NCBI RefSeq assembly: GCF_001905005.1 | Contig: NZ_LWKZ01000024.1 | Location: forward strand, 615,427 to 679,426 | Length of the DNA: 64,000 bases | Direction of reading: 5' to 3' | Source: Streptomyces sp. CB02923 | Lineage (GTDB): Bacteria > Actinomycetota > Actinomycetes > Streptomycetales > Streptomycetaceae | Shown here: piece by piece, positions 7,648-17,083 of the stretch | How the letters are laid out: each line of letters opens with the position of its first letter | Position numbering within the stretch: position 1 is the stretch's first letter | Made by a program: the position numbers and the translations under genes | The notes under the pieces: generated by a model | Seen by the model: only the letters and a program-made list of their open reading frames with translations | What the model was told of the DNA's origin: nothing | The model's database searches: none

Positions 7648-9408
7648 GTGACAAGCACCCCAGGTGTCGGCACGCTGACCGAGCTGTTCAGCCGCTCGGT
7701 GCGGCTCCACCCCGACCGGATCGCCGTCAGTGACGACCGGCGGTCGCTCACCTACGCGGAGCTGGACCGGGAATCCGACGCGGTCGGCGCGCTGCTGCGC
7801 AGTCACGGTGTCGACACCGAGGACCGGGTCGGCCTGTACGTCAACCGCTCCGTCCAGCTTCTTGTCGCGGTGCTCGGGATCCTCAAGGCCGGGGGCGCCT
7901 ACGTGGCGGTGGACACCCGCTATCCGGAGGCACGCCGTCACCAGATGCTCGGCAGGAGCGGCGCCAAGGTCGTCCTCACCGAGGACGGCTGGGAGGACCG
8001 GCTCGGCGGGATCGCCGCGAAGGCCGTCGCCCTCAGCGGCCGGTCGGAGTTCGAGGGCCGGCGCGGCGCAGGCGTCGTCGAGCCGGAGAACGCGGCCAGT
8101 GTGCTGTTCACGTCGGGGTCCTCCGGGGAACCGAAGGCGATCGTCCTGGAGCACCGCAACCTCGTCTCCTTCGCCGGGAACCCGGGCATGCCCGTGCTCC
8201 GGCCGGAGGACCGGACCGGGCAGGTCTCCAGCGTCTCCTTCGACGCCTTCCACTTCGAGATGTGGAGCACCCTGGCGGCCGGTGCGCGGACCGTGATCCT
8301 GCCCACGGTGCCGGAGTTGCTCGCCGCGGGCTTCCGGCAGCAGATGGAGAAGTACGGCATCACCGCGATGGTGGTCCCCACCATGGTCGTCAACCACGTG
8401 GCGCACGAGGACCAGGACGCCTTCGCGCCCCTGCGGGTCCTGGGCGCGGGCGGTGACGTCCTCCTGCCGTCCGCCTGCCGCTCGCTGCTCGGCGGCAGGT
8501 TCACCGGAAGTCTCTACAACTGCTACGGCCCCGCGGAGATCACCACCGGGTGCACCGCGCACCTGGTGACCCGGGAGGACGCCGAGAGCGACGTCGTGCC
8601 GATCGGCCGCCCGATCGAGGGGGCGACGGTCCGGGTCCTCGACGCCGGGCTGCGGCCGGTCGCCCCGGGCGAGATCGGCGAGCTGTTCGTCGGCGGCCCC
8701 GGCGTGGCCCGCGGCTACCAGGACCGCGACGACCTGACCCGGGAGCGCTTCCTGGACGTACCCGACGAGGACGGCGGCGTCCTGCGGATGTACCGCACCG
8801 GTGACCTGGCCCGGCAGCGGGAGGACGGGGTGCTGGTCTTCGTCGGCCGCGCCGACGACCAGGTGAAGATCCGCGGCTACCGCGTGGAGCCCGGCGAGGT
8901 CGAGCGCGGGCTGCGCCGGTACCCGGAGGTGCTGGAAGCCGTGGTGCTCGCCGACGGCGAGGGCAGCGACCGCAGGCTGGTGGCTTTCGTGGTCCTCGAC
9001 GCTTCGCTGGGCGTCGAGGCGCTGCGCGCCCGCGCCGAACGCGACCTGGCCGACTTCATGGTGCCCAGCCGGTTCCTCGTCCAGGACGAGATTCCGGTCA
9101 CCGTGAACGGAAAGCGCGACGTGGACGCGTTGCGCGAGGTGCTCGCGGCCCAGCAGGCGCGCGGGACGGCGTACGCGGAGCCGCAGAACGAGACCGAGCG
9201 GTACCTGACCGGGCTCTGGGGAGAGCTGCTGAATGTCGAGCAGGTCGGCCGGGAGGAGGACTTCTTCGGCCTGGGAGGCCATTCGCTGCTGGCGTTCCGT
9301 ATGCATCACCGCATCAATCGCGAGCTGAACGCCCGGCTGACCTTCCCGACGCTGCTGGACAACACCGTGCTGAAGGATCTGGCCGTGGCCGTCGACGCCA
9401 CGCGTTAG
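7648..9408 (+). CDS. NRPS loading-type protein, A-T
   Basis: A 586-residue NRPS protein with one adenylation domain (about residues 10-500) and one carrier domain (about 510-580). Motifs: A3 LFTSGSSGEPKA (near 153), A5 NCYGPAE, A7/A8 YRTGDLA and VKIRGYRVEPGEVE, A10 NGKRD, carrier GGHSLL with the phosphopantetheine Ser near 547. By-eye pocket residues are D-A-F-M-G-G-C-T-G-K, which match no common code I can name. The GTG at 7648 is backed by GGGAGGAAGC. With no C domain it could start the assembly line or supply an aminoacyl group in trans. First gene of the plus-strand cluster; the next begins 103 bases on. Confidence 0.93.
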   Translation: MTSTPGVGTLTELFSRSVRLHPDRIAVSDDRRSLTYAELDRESDAVGALLRSHGVDTEDRVGLYVNRSVQLLVAVLGILKAGGAYVAVDTRYPEARRHQMLGRSGAKVVLTEDGWEDRLGGIAAKAVALSGRSEFEGRRGAGVVEPENAASVLFTSGSSGEPKAIVLEHRNLVSFAGNPGMPVLRPEDRTGQVSSVSFDAFHFEMWSTLAAGARTVILPTVPELLAAGFRQQMEKYGITAMVVPTMVVNHVAHEDQDAFAPLRVLGAGGDVLLPSACRSLLGGRFTGSLYNCYGPAEITTGCTAHLVTREDAESDVVPIGRPIEGATVRVLDAGLRPVAPGEIGELFVGGPGVARGYQDRDDLTRERFLDVPDEDGGVLRMYRTGDLARQREDGVLVFVGRADDQVKIRGYRVEPGEVERGLRRYPEVLEAVVLADGEGSDRRLVAFVVLDASLGVEALRARAERDLADFMVPSRFLVQDEIPVTVNGKRDVDALREVLAAQQARGTAYAEPQNETERYLTGLWGELLNVEQVGREEDFFGLGGHSLLAFRMHHRINRELNARLTFPTLLDNTVLKDLAVAVDATR

Positions 9409-9511
9409 CCCGCCGCGCAGGCCGCCATCGGCCGCCGTCCCCTCCGTTCTTCGTTCCCGTGGCTCGCTTCGGTCTTCCCACCCCCCACGCCCAGAACACG
9501 GTGATCTCCGC

Positions 9512-12500
9512 ATGCGCTCTTCCCCGCCCTCCGGTACCGGCCCGAACCCCTACGTGTATGGCGAACGCATCGAGCAGGTGGTCGCTCACCACGCACGGCT
9601 GCGGCCCGCGGACATCGCCGTACAGCAGGGACACCGTCTGCTCACCTACGGCGAGTTGGCGCAGCGGGCGGACTCCGTCGCTGCCGCCCTGCACGAGCGG
9701 GGTGTCACGGCGGGCGGGCGGGTGGCCGTGCGCATGACGCGCTCCCCCGAACTGGTGACAGCCCTGCTGGGGGTGCTGCGCGCCGGTGCGGCCTACGTCG
9801 CCACCGATCCGGAGTGGCCGCACGCCCGTGTGCTGGACAGCCTGCGGGGAACCGGTCCGGATCTGTTCATCACCGACGATCCCGTTCCCGGGGTGGACGG
9901 GGAGATCCCCGTGGCCCCCTTCGACGTGCTGCTTAGCGGCGATCCGGCCGCGGCGCCCCCGCCGGAACGCGACGGCACCCGTACCGCCAGCATCTTCTAC
10001 ACCTCGGGTTCCACGGGTAAGCCCAAGGGTGTCCTCTCCCCGCACCGCGGCACGCTGCGCACCCTGGTCGACTGCCCCGCCATCCCCCTGGACAGCGACG
10101 CGGTCTTCCTCCAGGCGGCGCCCCTCCCCTGGGACGGTCTGTCGCTGGAGCTGTGGGCACCGCTCCTCAACGGCGGCCGCAGTGTCCTGCTGGACGCGGG
10201 GGCGGCGACGCTGGACGCCGAGCAGCTGGAACGCGTCGTAGGGCTCGGCGTCAACAGCCTGTGGCTGACCAGTTCGCTGTTCAGCGTGCTGGCCGAGGAA
10301 CGGCTGGACCTCTTCGGCGAGCTGCGGCTGCTGCTGGTGGGCGGCGAGCGGGTCTCCGTCGCCAGTGCCCGGCGCGTACTGCGCCGGTTCCCGGAGCTGC
10401 ACATGGTCAACGGCTACGGGCCCGCCGAAGCGACCATCTTCGCCACCCATCACGTCATCCGCCCCGCGGACGTGGCCGAGGACAGCACCGAGATCCCCAT
10501 CGGCACCCCGCTGCCGCGCACCGCGGTCATGCTGCTGGGCCCCGACGGCCGGGCCGTACCCGACGGCGAGCCGGGTGAGGGGGAACTGGCGATCGGCGGC
10601 GACGGGGTGGCGCTGGGGTACGCGAACAACCCCGAAGAGACCGGGCGCCGCTTCTTCGACACCGGCGGCAACCGCTACTACCGCTCCGGCGACATCGTCG
10701 TACGCGACGTGGAGGGCCTGCTGCGGTACCGGGGCCGGATCGACCACCAGTTCAAGATCCGCGGGATACGGATCGAAGCGGGCGAGGTCGAGTCCGTACT
10801 GGAGGCGCACCCGGACATCACGGCGGCCTGCGTCCTGCCCCTGGAAGCCGTCCCCGGCCGCAGGGAACTGGCCGCGGCGTACGCCACGTCGGACGGACGG
10901 CCACGGGACGCCGCGGAGTTGCGCGCCTTCGCCGGACGGCAGCTGCTGGACGCCATGGTGCCGACGGTGCTCCACCACGTCGACCGCCTTCCGCTGACGG
11001 GCACCGGCAAGACGGACCGTAAAGCGGTGGGGCAGGCGGTACGGCAGGCGCTGGGGCCGGTTCCGGCACCGGGGCGGACTCCGCAGGAGACGGAGGCGGA
11101 GCGGGACTCGCAGGCAGACCCGCTGCTTGCCGAAGTGCGGGACCTGCTCGGGCTGCCCGCACTCGGCATGCGGGACGATCTCGTGCTCGCCGGGGCGAAC
11201 TCCCTGGACGTCATCCGGCTGGCGGCCCGGCTCGGCCGCCGCCTGAACGCCAGGCTGACGGCTTCGGACGTCTACCGGCTGCGCACGCTGGAGGACATCG
11301 GCGCCCACTGCTCGGCAGCTGACGCCGTATCCGCCGATGTGCTTCCGCAGCCCACGGAGCAGGAGGAGAGCGACGCGCCGCTCTCGCACGCCCAACAGCG
11401 TTTCTGGCTCGCCGAGATGAGCGCTCCGGGCGCCGCCGACAACATGATCGTGCTGGCTTACGCGCTGTCGGGCCCCCTCAAGACGGAGACACTGGCCGAG
11501 GCCCTCCAGGACACCGTCCGCCTGCATCCGGCGCTGCGCACCACGTACCCCTGGGCCGGGGAGGCTCCCGTGCAGCGGGTGCTGCCGCCCGACGAGGCGG
11601 GCATCGGCGTGGAGCTGACCGAGCCCCCGGCCGACGCGGCCGGGGCCGGACTCCAGGAGCTGGCGGAGGCGGTGACCGCCGACTGGTGGGACAGGCCGTT
11701 CTCCCTGGAGGACGAAGTACCGCTGCGCGTCCGGCTGTGCAGGCTGGACGCGGACCGGCATCTGCTCTGTGTCCAGGTGCACCACATCGCCTTCGACGGC
11801 TGGTCGGAGACCGTGCTGGTGGCGGATCTGCAAGCCGCGTACCGGGCCCGGCTGGCCGGGGGGCCGACGGAACAGCCCGGGGGGCGGCTCCCGTACGGCA
11901 GGTACAGCGCCTGGGAAAAGACCCGGCTCGCCGAGTGGGCCAAGGAGGATCTCCCTTTCTGGGAGGCCGAGTTGTGCCCGGCCACGCCGCCCTTTCTGCC
12001 TGCGCCCACGGGTGCGGGAGAGGCCCGGCGGCTGGAGGCCGTGCTGCAGGTGGACGCCGGGACGGTCGGCAGTCTGGTGAAGGTGTCGGCCCGGTACGGC
12101 GGTCCGGCCGTCACCGCGCTGGCCGCCGGAGCCGCACAGGCCATCGCCGCAACCTTCGGGACCGGGTCCTTCACGCTCGGCTCGGTCACGGCAGGCCGCT
12201 TCGACCCCGCCCTGGAGACGGTGCTCGGCTACTTCGTCAATCCCTTCGGCATCCGTGTCCGCGACGGAGCGGGCGAGGACCTCGCCGCGCTGGTGGGCAG
12301 GACGGCGGACGGCATCGTGGCAGGTCTCGCGCACACCCGGACGCCGTTCGACGAGGTGGTGCGCGAGCTGGGCCCGGACCGCAGCCGGCACCCCTGGTTC
12401 CAGGCGTTCGCCGTCCTCCAGGCCGAGCCGCCGAGCGGCCGCCTGGGTGACGAGGTGACGCTGGCTCCGGTGCGGGTGCGGCCGCCGCGTACCGCTGTGG

Positions 12501-12670
12501 AGCTGATGCTGGAAGCTGTCCCGGAAGCCGGCGGATCGTGGCGGCTGGTGATCGCGTGGCGGGAGGACGGCGTCGACGAGAGCCACGCCCGCCGCCTGGT
12601 GGAAGCGCTGCGTACGGCGCTGACGCGGATCGCGGTCCTCGCCCGGCGGCCGTCCCCCACGCCTTCCTGA
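9512..12670 (+). CDS. NRPS protein, A-T-C
   Basis: A 1052-residue protein. The A domain (about 20-520) has YTSGSTGKPKG near 163, NGYGPAE, FKIRGIRIEAGEVE and TGKTD. The carrier (about 530-600) has an unusual core GANSLD instead of GGHSL but keeps the Ser near 563. The C domain (about 625-1040) has an intact HHIAFDG near 756. By-eye pocket is D-G-L-W-L-G-G-I-F-K, loosely like aliphatic pockets but not assignable. The C domain at the C-terminus must accept a carrier on another protein, so docking with a downstream synthetase is likely. The start has only a weak GGTGATC site. Confidence 0.92.
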   Translation: MRSSPPSGTGPNPYVYGERIEQVVAHHARLRPADIAVQQGHRLLTYGELAQRADSVAAALHERGVTAGGRVAVRMTRSPELVTALLGVLRAGAAYVATDPEWPHARVLDSLRGTGPDLFITDDPVPGVDGEIPVAPFDVLLSGDPAAAPPPERDGTRTASIFYTSGSTGKPKGVLSPHRGTLRTLVDCPAIPLDSDAVFLQAAPLPWDGLSLELWAPLLNGGRSVLLDAGAATLDAEQLERVVGLGVNSLWLTSSLFSVLAEERLDLFGELRLLLVGGERVSVASARRVLRRFPELHMVNGYGPAEATIFATHHVIRPADVAEDSTEIPIGTPLPRTAVMLLGPDGRAVPDGEPGEGELAIGGDGVALGYANNPEETGRRFFDTGGNRYYRSGDIVVRDVEGLLRYRGRIDHQFKIRGIRIEAGEVESVLEAHPDITAACVLPLEAVPGRRELAAAYATSDGRPRDAAELRAFAGRQLLDAMVPTVLHHVDRLPLTGTGKTDRKAVGQAVRQALGPVPAPGRTPQETEAERDSQADPLLAEVRDLLGLPALGMRDDLVLAGANSLDVIRLAARLGRRLNARLTASDVYRLRTLEDIGAHCSAADAVSADVLPQPTEQEESDAPLSHAQQRFWLAEMSAPGAADNMIVLAYALSGPLKTETLAEALQDTVRLHPALRTTYPWAGEAPVQRVLPPDEAGIGVELTEPPADAAGAGLQELAEAVTADWWDRPFSLEDEVPLRVRLCRLDADRHLLCVQVHHIAFDGWSETVLVADLQAAYRARLAGGPTEQPGGRLPYGRYSAWEKTRLAEWAKEDLPFWEAELCPATPPFLPAPTGAGEARRLEAVLQVDAGTVGSLVKVSARYGGPAVTALAAGAAQAIAATFGTGSFTLGSVTAGRFDPALETVLGYFVNPFGIRVRDGAGEDLAALVGRTADGIVAGLAHTRTPFDEVVRELGPDRSRHPWFQAFAVLQAEPPSGRLGDEVTLAPVRVRPPRTAVELMLEAVPEAGGSWRLVIAWREDGVDESHARRLVEALRTALTRIAVLARRPSPTPS

Positions 12671-12681
12671 AAGGACCTCCC

Positions 12682-13485
12682 ATGAGCTCGCCCCTCGCCC
12701 CGGACGCCGTCGAGCGCTGGCTCCGGCGCTTCCACGCCCCGCCCGGCCGCCCCGCGGCCCGCCTCGTCTGCCTGCCCCACGCGGGCGGCTCGGCCGGCTT
12801 CTTCTTCCCCTTCTCCCAGGCCCTCGCCGGAGACCTCGACGTGCTGGCCGTGCAGTACCCCGGCCGCCTCGAACGGCACCACGAGCCGCCCCTGACCGAC
12901 ATCGCGGACCTGGCCGGCCAGGTCGTCGCCGCGCTGACGTCACCCGCCGCCGACGCGGACGGCCTCCCGCTGGCGCTGTTCGGACACAGCCTGGGCGCCC
13001 TGGTCGCCTACGAGGTCGCGAGCGAGCTCCAGGACCGGGGCACTCCGGTGAAGGCGCTGTTCGTCTCCGGGCGGCGCGCCGCCGGCTGCCCCGACGACAT
13101 CGAGCCGCTGCACACGCTGGACGACGCAGCCGTGATCGACGGGCTGCGGGCGCTGGACGGCACCGAGGACGAGCTGCTCTCCGACCCGGACATGCTGCGG
13201 CTGATCCTGCCCGCCGTCCGCGCCGACTACCGGGCCGTGGCGACCTACCGCCACCGGCCCCGCCCGCGGCTGACCTCCCCCGTGGTGGCCCTGACCGGGG
13301 ACAGCGACTCCCGGGTCAGCCTGGAGCAGGCCGCCGCCTGGGCCGACCACACCACGGGCCCGCACGAACTCCGGGTCTTCTCCGGCGGCCACTTCTACCT
13401 CTCGTCGCAGCCGCAGCAGTCCGCGGTGGCGGCGCTGCTGCGGAGCCGCCTGGTCAGCGGACACGCCGACGCGGTGCCGCGCTGA
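12682..13485 (+). CDS. Type II thioesterase of the NRPS cluster
   Basis: A 267-residue alpha/beta hydrolase. The oxyanion region is LPHAGGSAGFFFPF, the nucleophile elbow GHSLG has Ser near 103, TGDSDSRVS contributes the Asp, and GGHFYL contains the catalytic His. Such external thioesterases clear stalled or mis-primed carrier domains. It starts 11 bases after the A-T-C gene with AAAGGACCTCCC as ribosome binding site, so it belongs to the same operon. The main synthetases have no integrated thioesterase, so a release role is also possible. A second, unrelated-strand type II thioesterase is at 36591-37331. Confidence 0.92.
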   Translation: MSSPLAPDAVERWLRRFHAPPGRPAARLVCLPHAGGSAGFFFPFSQALAGDLDVLAVQYPGRLERHHEPPLTDIADLAGQVVAALTSPAADADGLPLALFGHSLGALVAYEVASELQDRGTPVKALFVSGRRAAGCPDDIEPLHTLDDAAVIDGLRALDGTEDELLSDPDMLRLILPAVRADYRAVATYRHRPRPRLTSPVVALTGDSDSRVSLEQAAAWADHTTGPHELRVFSGGHFYLSSQPQQSAVAALLRSRLVSGHADAVPR

Positions 13486-13607
13486 CCGCCGGCGCCACCG
13501 ATACGTCCGGGCCGGACGGGCCGGACCTGCCCGCGGGCGAACGCCCCCGACACCGCCGGATCTCAGGAGACAGAACATGCCACCCCGTTGGTCAGGAGCA
13601 CCCTCAT

Positions 13608-15371
13608 ATGCATGAGCCGCGCGCCTCGTCCCTCCGCTTGCTGTGGGGCGAGTCACGGCCCGTCCGGCTGATCGCGGCGGGCGCCCTGTCCGTCCTCATG
13701 GTCAGCGTCCTCGCCACCCTGGCCGGCCCCTGGCTGGTCCAGTACTTCGTGAACCAGGCGACCGCGGGCAGCGCCCAGTCCGTGCTGGTCACCGCGGCCC
13801 TCGGCTATCTGGCCGCCGCGCTCGTCGCCGGAGCGGCCCGGATCTGGGCCAGTTACCTGGCGGTCCAGGCGGGCTGGCGGATCGCCGACAGCCTGCGCGT
13901 CCGGCTGCTGCGCCACGCGGCGGTCGAGCAGCCGGTGCTCGACGTGGAGAGCCGGCCGGTCGGCGAGATCCTGGAACAGGTCGAGGGCAACGCCAATATC
14001 GTCGGCAAGGCCATCGCCGAGTCCGGTTTCCGCATGCTCAGCAACATCGCGCTGGCGATCGGCACCATCGTCGCGATGTCCGTGGTCATTCCGGCCGCCG
14101 GGCTCGCCATCTCGGTTCTGGTCATCGCCGTGTGCTTCGTGCTCACCCGGCTGACGCGGCGCTCGGTGCGCCGCTGGCAGGCGGCACGGGAGCAGCAGGC
14201 GGACCTCTTCGGCTTCGTCGGCGACTCCCTCAGCGCCCGGGACGACCTGCTGCTCGCGCGGGAGTCGGACTGGGCCACCGAGCGGACCCGTACCGACCTC
14301 GAAGCGCTGCTGCGCACCGAGGGCCGCGCCTACATCAGCGGCCGCGCGTTCTGGCCGTTGACCCAGCTGTGCTTCGCGCTCGCCTTCGGCCTGGGATTCG
14401 GGTTCGGCCTCCAGCAGTTGCAGGCGGGTGCCATCACCATCGGCACGCTCACGATGATCTATCTCTACGTCGATCTCCTGCAGCGCCCGCTGGAGGAGAT
14501 GTCCTCCCAGCTCGGCCAGTTGCAGCAGATGATGGCGGTGCTCAAGACGTCCGCCCGCAGGCTCGGCCCGGAGGGGCGCGCGAAGTCCACGGCGCCGCCG
14601 GAGGGGCGGGCCTCGCTGCCGGACGGGCGGGCGTCGCTGCCGGAGGGGCCGCTGGAGGTCGCTTTCGAGGGGGTCTGCTTCGGTTACGGCGAGACGCAGG
14701 TGCTGAGCGATGTGACCTTCACGGTCGCTCCCGGCGGCAGTCTCGGCATCGTCGGTCCCACCGGCGCGGGCAAGAGCACGGTCGTCAACCTGCTCTGCGC
14801 GCTGGCCGAGCCGGGTGCGGGCCGGGTCCTCATCGGCGGTGTCGAGGCCGGCCGTCTCACGCCCGCCCAGTTCGCCGAGCGCGTCACCGTGCTCAGCCAG
14901 CGCGCGCACGTCTTCTCCGCCACGGTCCGGGAGAACATCACCCTCTTCGACGACTCGATGCCCGTCGAGCGCGTCTGGGAGGTGCTGGAGCAGCTCAACG
15001 CCGCCGACCGGGTACGTGCCCTGCCCGAGGGCCTGGAGACCCGGGTCGGCGCCGGGGCGCGGGAGCTGTCGGACGGCGAGATGCAGGTCCTGTCGGGCGC
15101 GCGGGCGCTGATCCGCCCGTACAGCCTGCTGATCGTGGACGAGGCGGCGTCCCACTTCGACCCGGAGACCGAGAAGGCCTGGGCGGACATGCTGGACACC
15201 GTCATGCAGGACCGCACGGTCGTCATGGTCGAGCACCGGACCGGCACCCTGCGCGGAGTGGACCGGATCATGACCATGGAGAGCGGCCGGGTCAAGGAGA
15301 TCACCGAGGCCGGTGCCACGGGCGACGGCGCCGGACGCTCCGGCGCGCTCACGCGAGGAGGGAACCGGTGA
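13608..15371 (+). CDS. ABC transporter half, exporter type, with degenerate signature motif
   Basis: A 587-residue exporter half. An N-terminal six-helix type membrane domain (to about 320) is followed by a short repetitive linker rich in PPEGRASLPDGRASLPEG and then an ATPase domain. Walker A is GPTGAGKST (about 383), Walker B is LLIVDEAASHFD with the catalytic Glu present, and the H-loop His lies in VEHRTG. The signature motif is LSDGEMQ, not LSGGQ. The gene overlaps the next ABC gene (GTGA), so the two products should form a heterodimer. Its location between biosynthetic genes suggests export of the peptide product. Confidence 0.92.
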   Translation: MHEPRASSLRLLWGESRPVRLIAAGALSVLMVSVLATLAGPWLVQYFVNQATAGSAQSVLVTAALGYLAAALVAGAARIWASYLAVQAGWRIADSLRVRLLRHAAVEQPVLDVESRPVGEILEQVEGNANIVGKAIAESGFRMLSNIALAIGTIVAMSVVIPAAGLAISVLVIAVCFVLTRLTRRSVRRWQAAREQQADLFGFVGDSLSARDDLLLARESDWATERTRTDLEALLRTEGRAYISGRAFWPLTQLCFALAFGLGFGFGLQQLQAGAITIGTLTMIYLYVDLLQRPLEEMSSQLGQLQQMMAVLKTSARRLGPEGRAKSTAPPEGRASLPDGRASLPEGPLEVAFEGVCFGYGETQVLSDVTFTVAPGGSLGIVGPTGAGKSTVVNLLCALAEPGAGRVLIGGVEAGRLTPAQFAERVTVLSQRAHVFSATVRENITLFDDSMPVERVWEVLEQLNAADRVRALPEGLETRVGAGARELSDGEMQVLSGARALIRPYSLLIVDEAASHFDPETEKAWADMLDTVMQDRTVVMVEHRTGTLRGVDRIMTMESGRVKEITEAGATGDGAGRSGALTRGGNR

Positions 15372-17083
15372 CCACCGAACACGGAGCTGGGCTCGAAACC
15401 GTACCGTTCAGCCGTTTCCTGCACCGCTGCGGGAGCAGGCTGCGGGCGCTGTACTTCTCCGCCATGGCGACCTGGAGTGCGATCTACGGCATTCCGCTGC
15501 TGGCGGGCGCGGTCACCTCGGCCATGCTGGACAGCGCGGCCGGACCGCTGGAGGGCAGCGGCATCTGGTGGCTGCTGGCCGCCGCCGTCGCGCTGATGGT
15601 GCTGCGCGCCGCCGCCCTGTGGGGCGGTCTGCAGCTGACGTTCGTCCTGATCTTCCGTACCAGTGCCTGGATCAAGGTGACGGCGCTGGGGCGGCTGCTG
15701 CGCCGGCCCGCGTCGCGCGCCGCCGTACGCGGCAACGGGGAGATCCTCAACCGGCTGCGCGACGACAGCGACGAGATCGGCGGCCTGCTGGAGTGGACCA
15801 CCGACCTCGTCTACCGCTCGGTCCTCCTGGTCATCGCCGTCGTCGTGCTGGCCGTCACCGACCTCGCGATGACGATCCCGCTGCTGTTGCTGCTGCTGGG
15901 CCTGTGGGCGTCCGTCGCGCTGAAGAACCGCGTCGCCGTGCTCCAGGCGGAGACGCGGGTACGGCAGGGGATGATCGGCTCGGAGGTCGCCGATACCCTG
16001 ACCGGCATCCGCGACCTGCGCCTGTCCGGCGCGATCGAGGGGCGGCTCCAGGGGCTGGAGCGGCGGTTCGCCTGGCGGCGCGGGGTGCAGCTGCGCCATC
16101 AGGTCTACCTCGACCTCCTGTCGGACCTGTTCCGCAACCTGGTCATGGTGGGCACGGCGGTGGTGCTGCTCACCGTCAGCGTCCGTGTCTCCAACGGCGA
16201 CTTCTCCGTGGGCAAGCTGGCGCTGTTCGTGACGTACACCGGCTGGCTGGGCCAGCAGATGTACTTCTTCGGCAAGATCCTGGCCCGCTACCAGAGCGGC
16301 AAGGTCTCCTACGCGCGGCTCGGTGAACTCGCGCCCCCGGACGAGCCGTCGTCCGCCCGGGAGGATGCCGCCACCCCCGCCGCTGAGCCCCTGCGCGAGC
16401 TGACCGTGACCGCGCTGAGCTGCACGACCCCGGCGGGCGTGACCGCGCCCGAGCCGGTCAGCTTCCAGGTCCGCCCCGGTCAGCTCGTCGCCGTCACGGG
16501 CGACATCGGCTCCGGCAAGAGCACCCTCGTCCGCAGCCTGCTGGCGCTCCAGCCCGAGGTGCGCGGCCAGGTGTGCTGGAACGGCGTCGACGTGGCCGGG
16601 AACCAGGACTGGCTGAGCGCGCCCCGCGTGGGCCACGCCCGGCAGCAGTCCCTGTTCCTGCGGGGGACCGTCCAGGAGAACCTGCTGCTCGGCGCCACGG
16701 GAGTGAGCACCGAGCACCTGGAGCGGGTGATGGCCGCCGTACATCTGCGGCCCGGCTCGCCCGAACTGCCCGACGGGCTCGGCACCCGGCTCGATTCGGG
16801 TGCGGCCAGCCGGCTGTCCGGTGGCCAGCGCCAGCGCCTGGCCCTGGCCCGGATGCTCTGCCGCCCCGCCGAGCTGTACGTCGTCGACGACTGCGACTCG
16901 TCCCTGGACGGCGCGACGGCCAGGTCCATCTGGCAGACCCTGCCCCGGCAGTGGCCCGGCGCGTGGATCGTCGTCTCGCACAACCCGGACCTGCTGAAGG
17001 CCGCCGACACCGTGGTGACCCTCCGGGCCGGAACCCGTGATGCCACGTCACGTACCGGAGCAGAGAAGGAGGCCGCGCTGTGA
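15368..17083 (+). CDS. ABC transporter half, exporter type, with Asp in place of the catalytic Glu
   Basis: A 571-residue exporter half with an N-terminal membrane domain and an ATPase domain. Walker A is GDIGSGKSTLV (about 377), signature LSGGQRQRLAL is canonical (about 483), and the H-loop is VVSHNPD. Walker B reads LYVVDDCDSSLD, so the catalytic Glu is replaced by Asp. Combined with the degenerate signature of the partner protein, this gives one normal and one degenerate ATP site, a well-known design of heterodimeric exporters. The GTG start overlaps the stop of the partner gene and its own stop overlaps the sbnA-like start, so the set is tightly coupled. Confidence 0.92.
   Translation: MTTEHGAGLETVPFSRFLHRCGSRLRALYFSAMATWSAIYGIPLLAGAVTSAMLDSAAGPLEGSGIWWLLAAAVALMVLRAAALWGGLQLTFVLIFRTSAWIKVTALGRLLRRPASRAAVRGNGEILNRLRDDSDEIGGLLEWTTDLVYRSVLLVIAVVVLAVTDLAMTIPLLLLLLGLWASVALKNRVAVLQAETRVRQGMIGSEVADTLTGIRDLRLSGAIEGRLQGLERRFAWRRGVQLRHQVYLDLLSDLFRNLVMVGTAVVLLTVSVRVSNGDFSVGKLALFVTYTGWLGQQMYFFGKILARYQSGKVSYARLGELAPPDEPSSAREDAATPAAEPLRELTVTALSCTTPAGVTAPEPVSFQVRPGQLVAVTGDIGSGKSTLVRSLLALQPEVRGQVCWNGVDVAGNQDWLSAPRVGHARQQSLFLRGTVQENLLLGATGVSTEHLERVMAAVHLRPGSPELPDGLGTRLDSGAASRLSGGQRQRLALARMLCRPAELYVVDDCDSSLDGATARSIWQTLPRQWPGAWIVVSHNPDLLKAADTVVTLRAGTRDATSRTGAEKEAAL

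Noticed and set aside
7225..9513. Minus-strand open frame of 762 codons covering the control region and the A-T gene
   Set aside because: It is a shadow of the A-T protein, whose adenylation motifs are in order on the plus strand.
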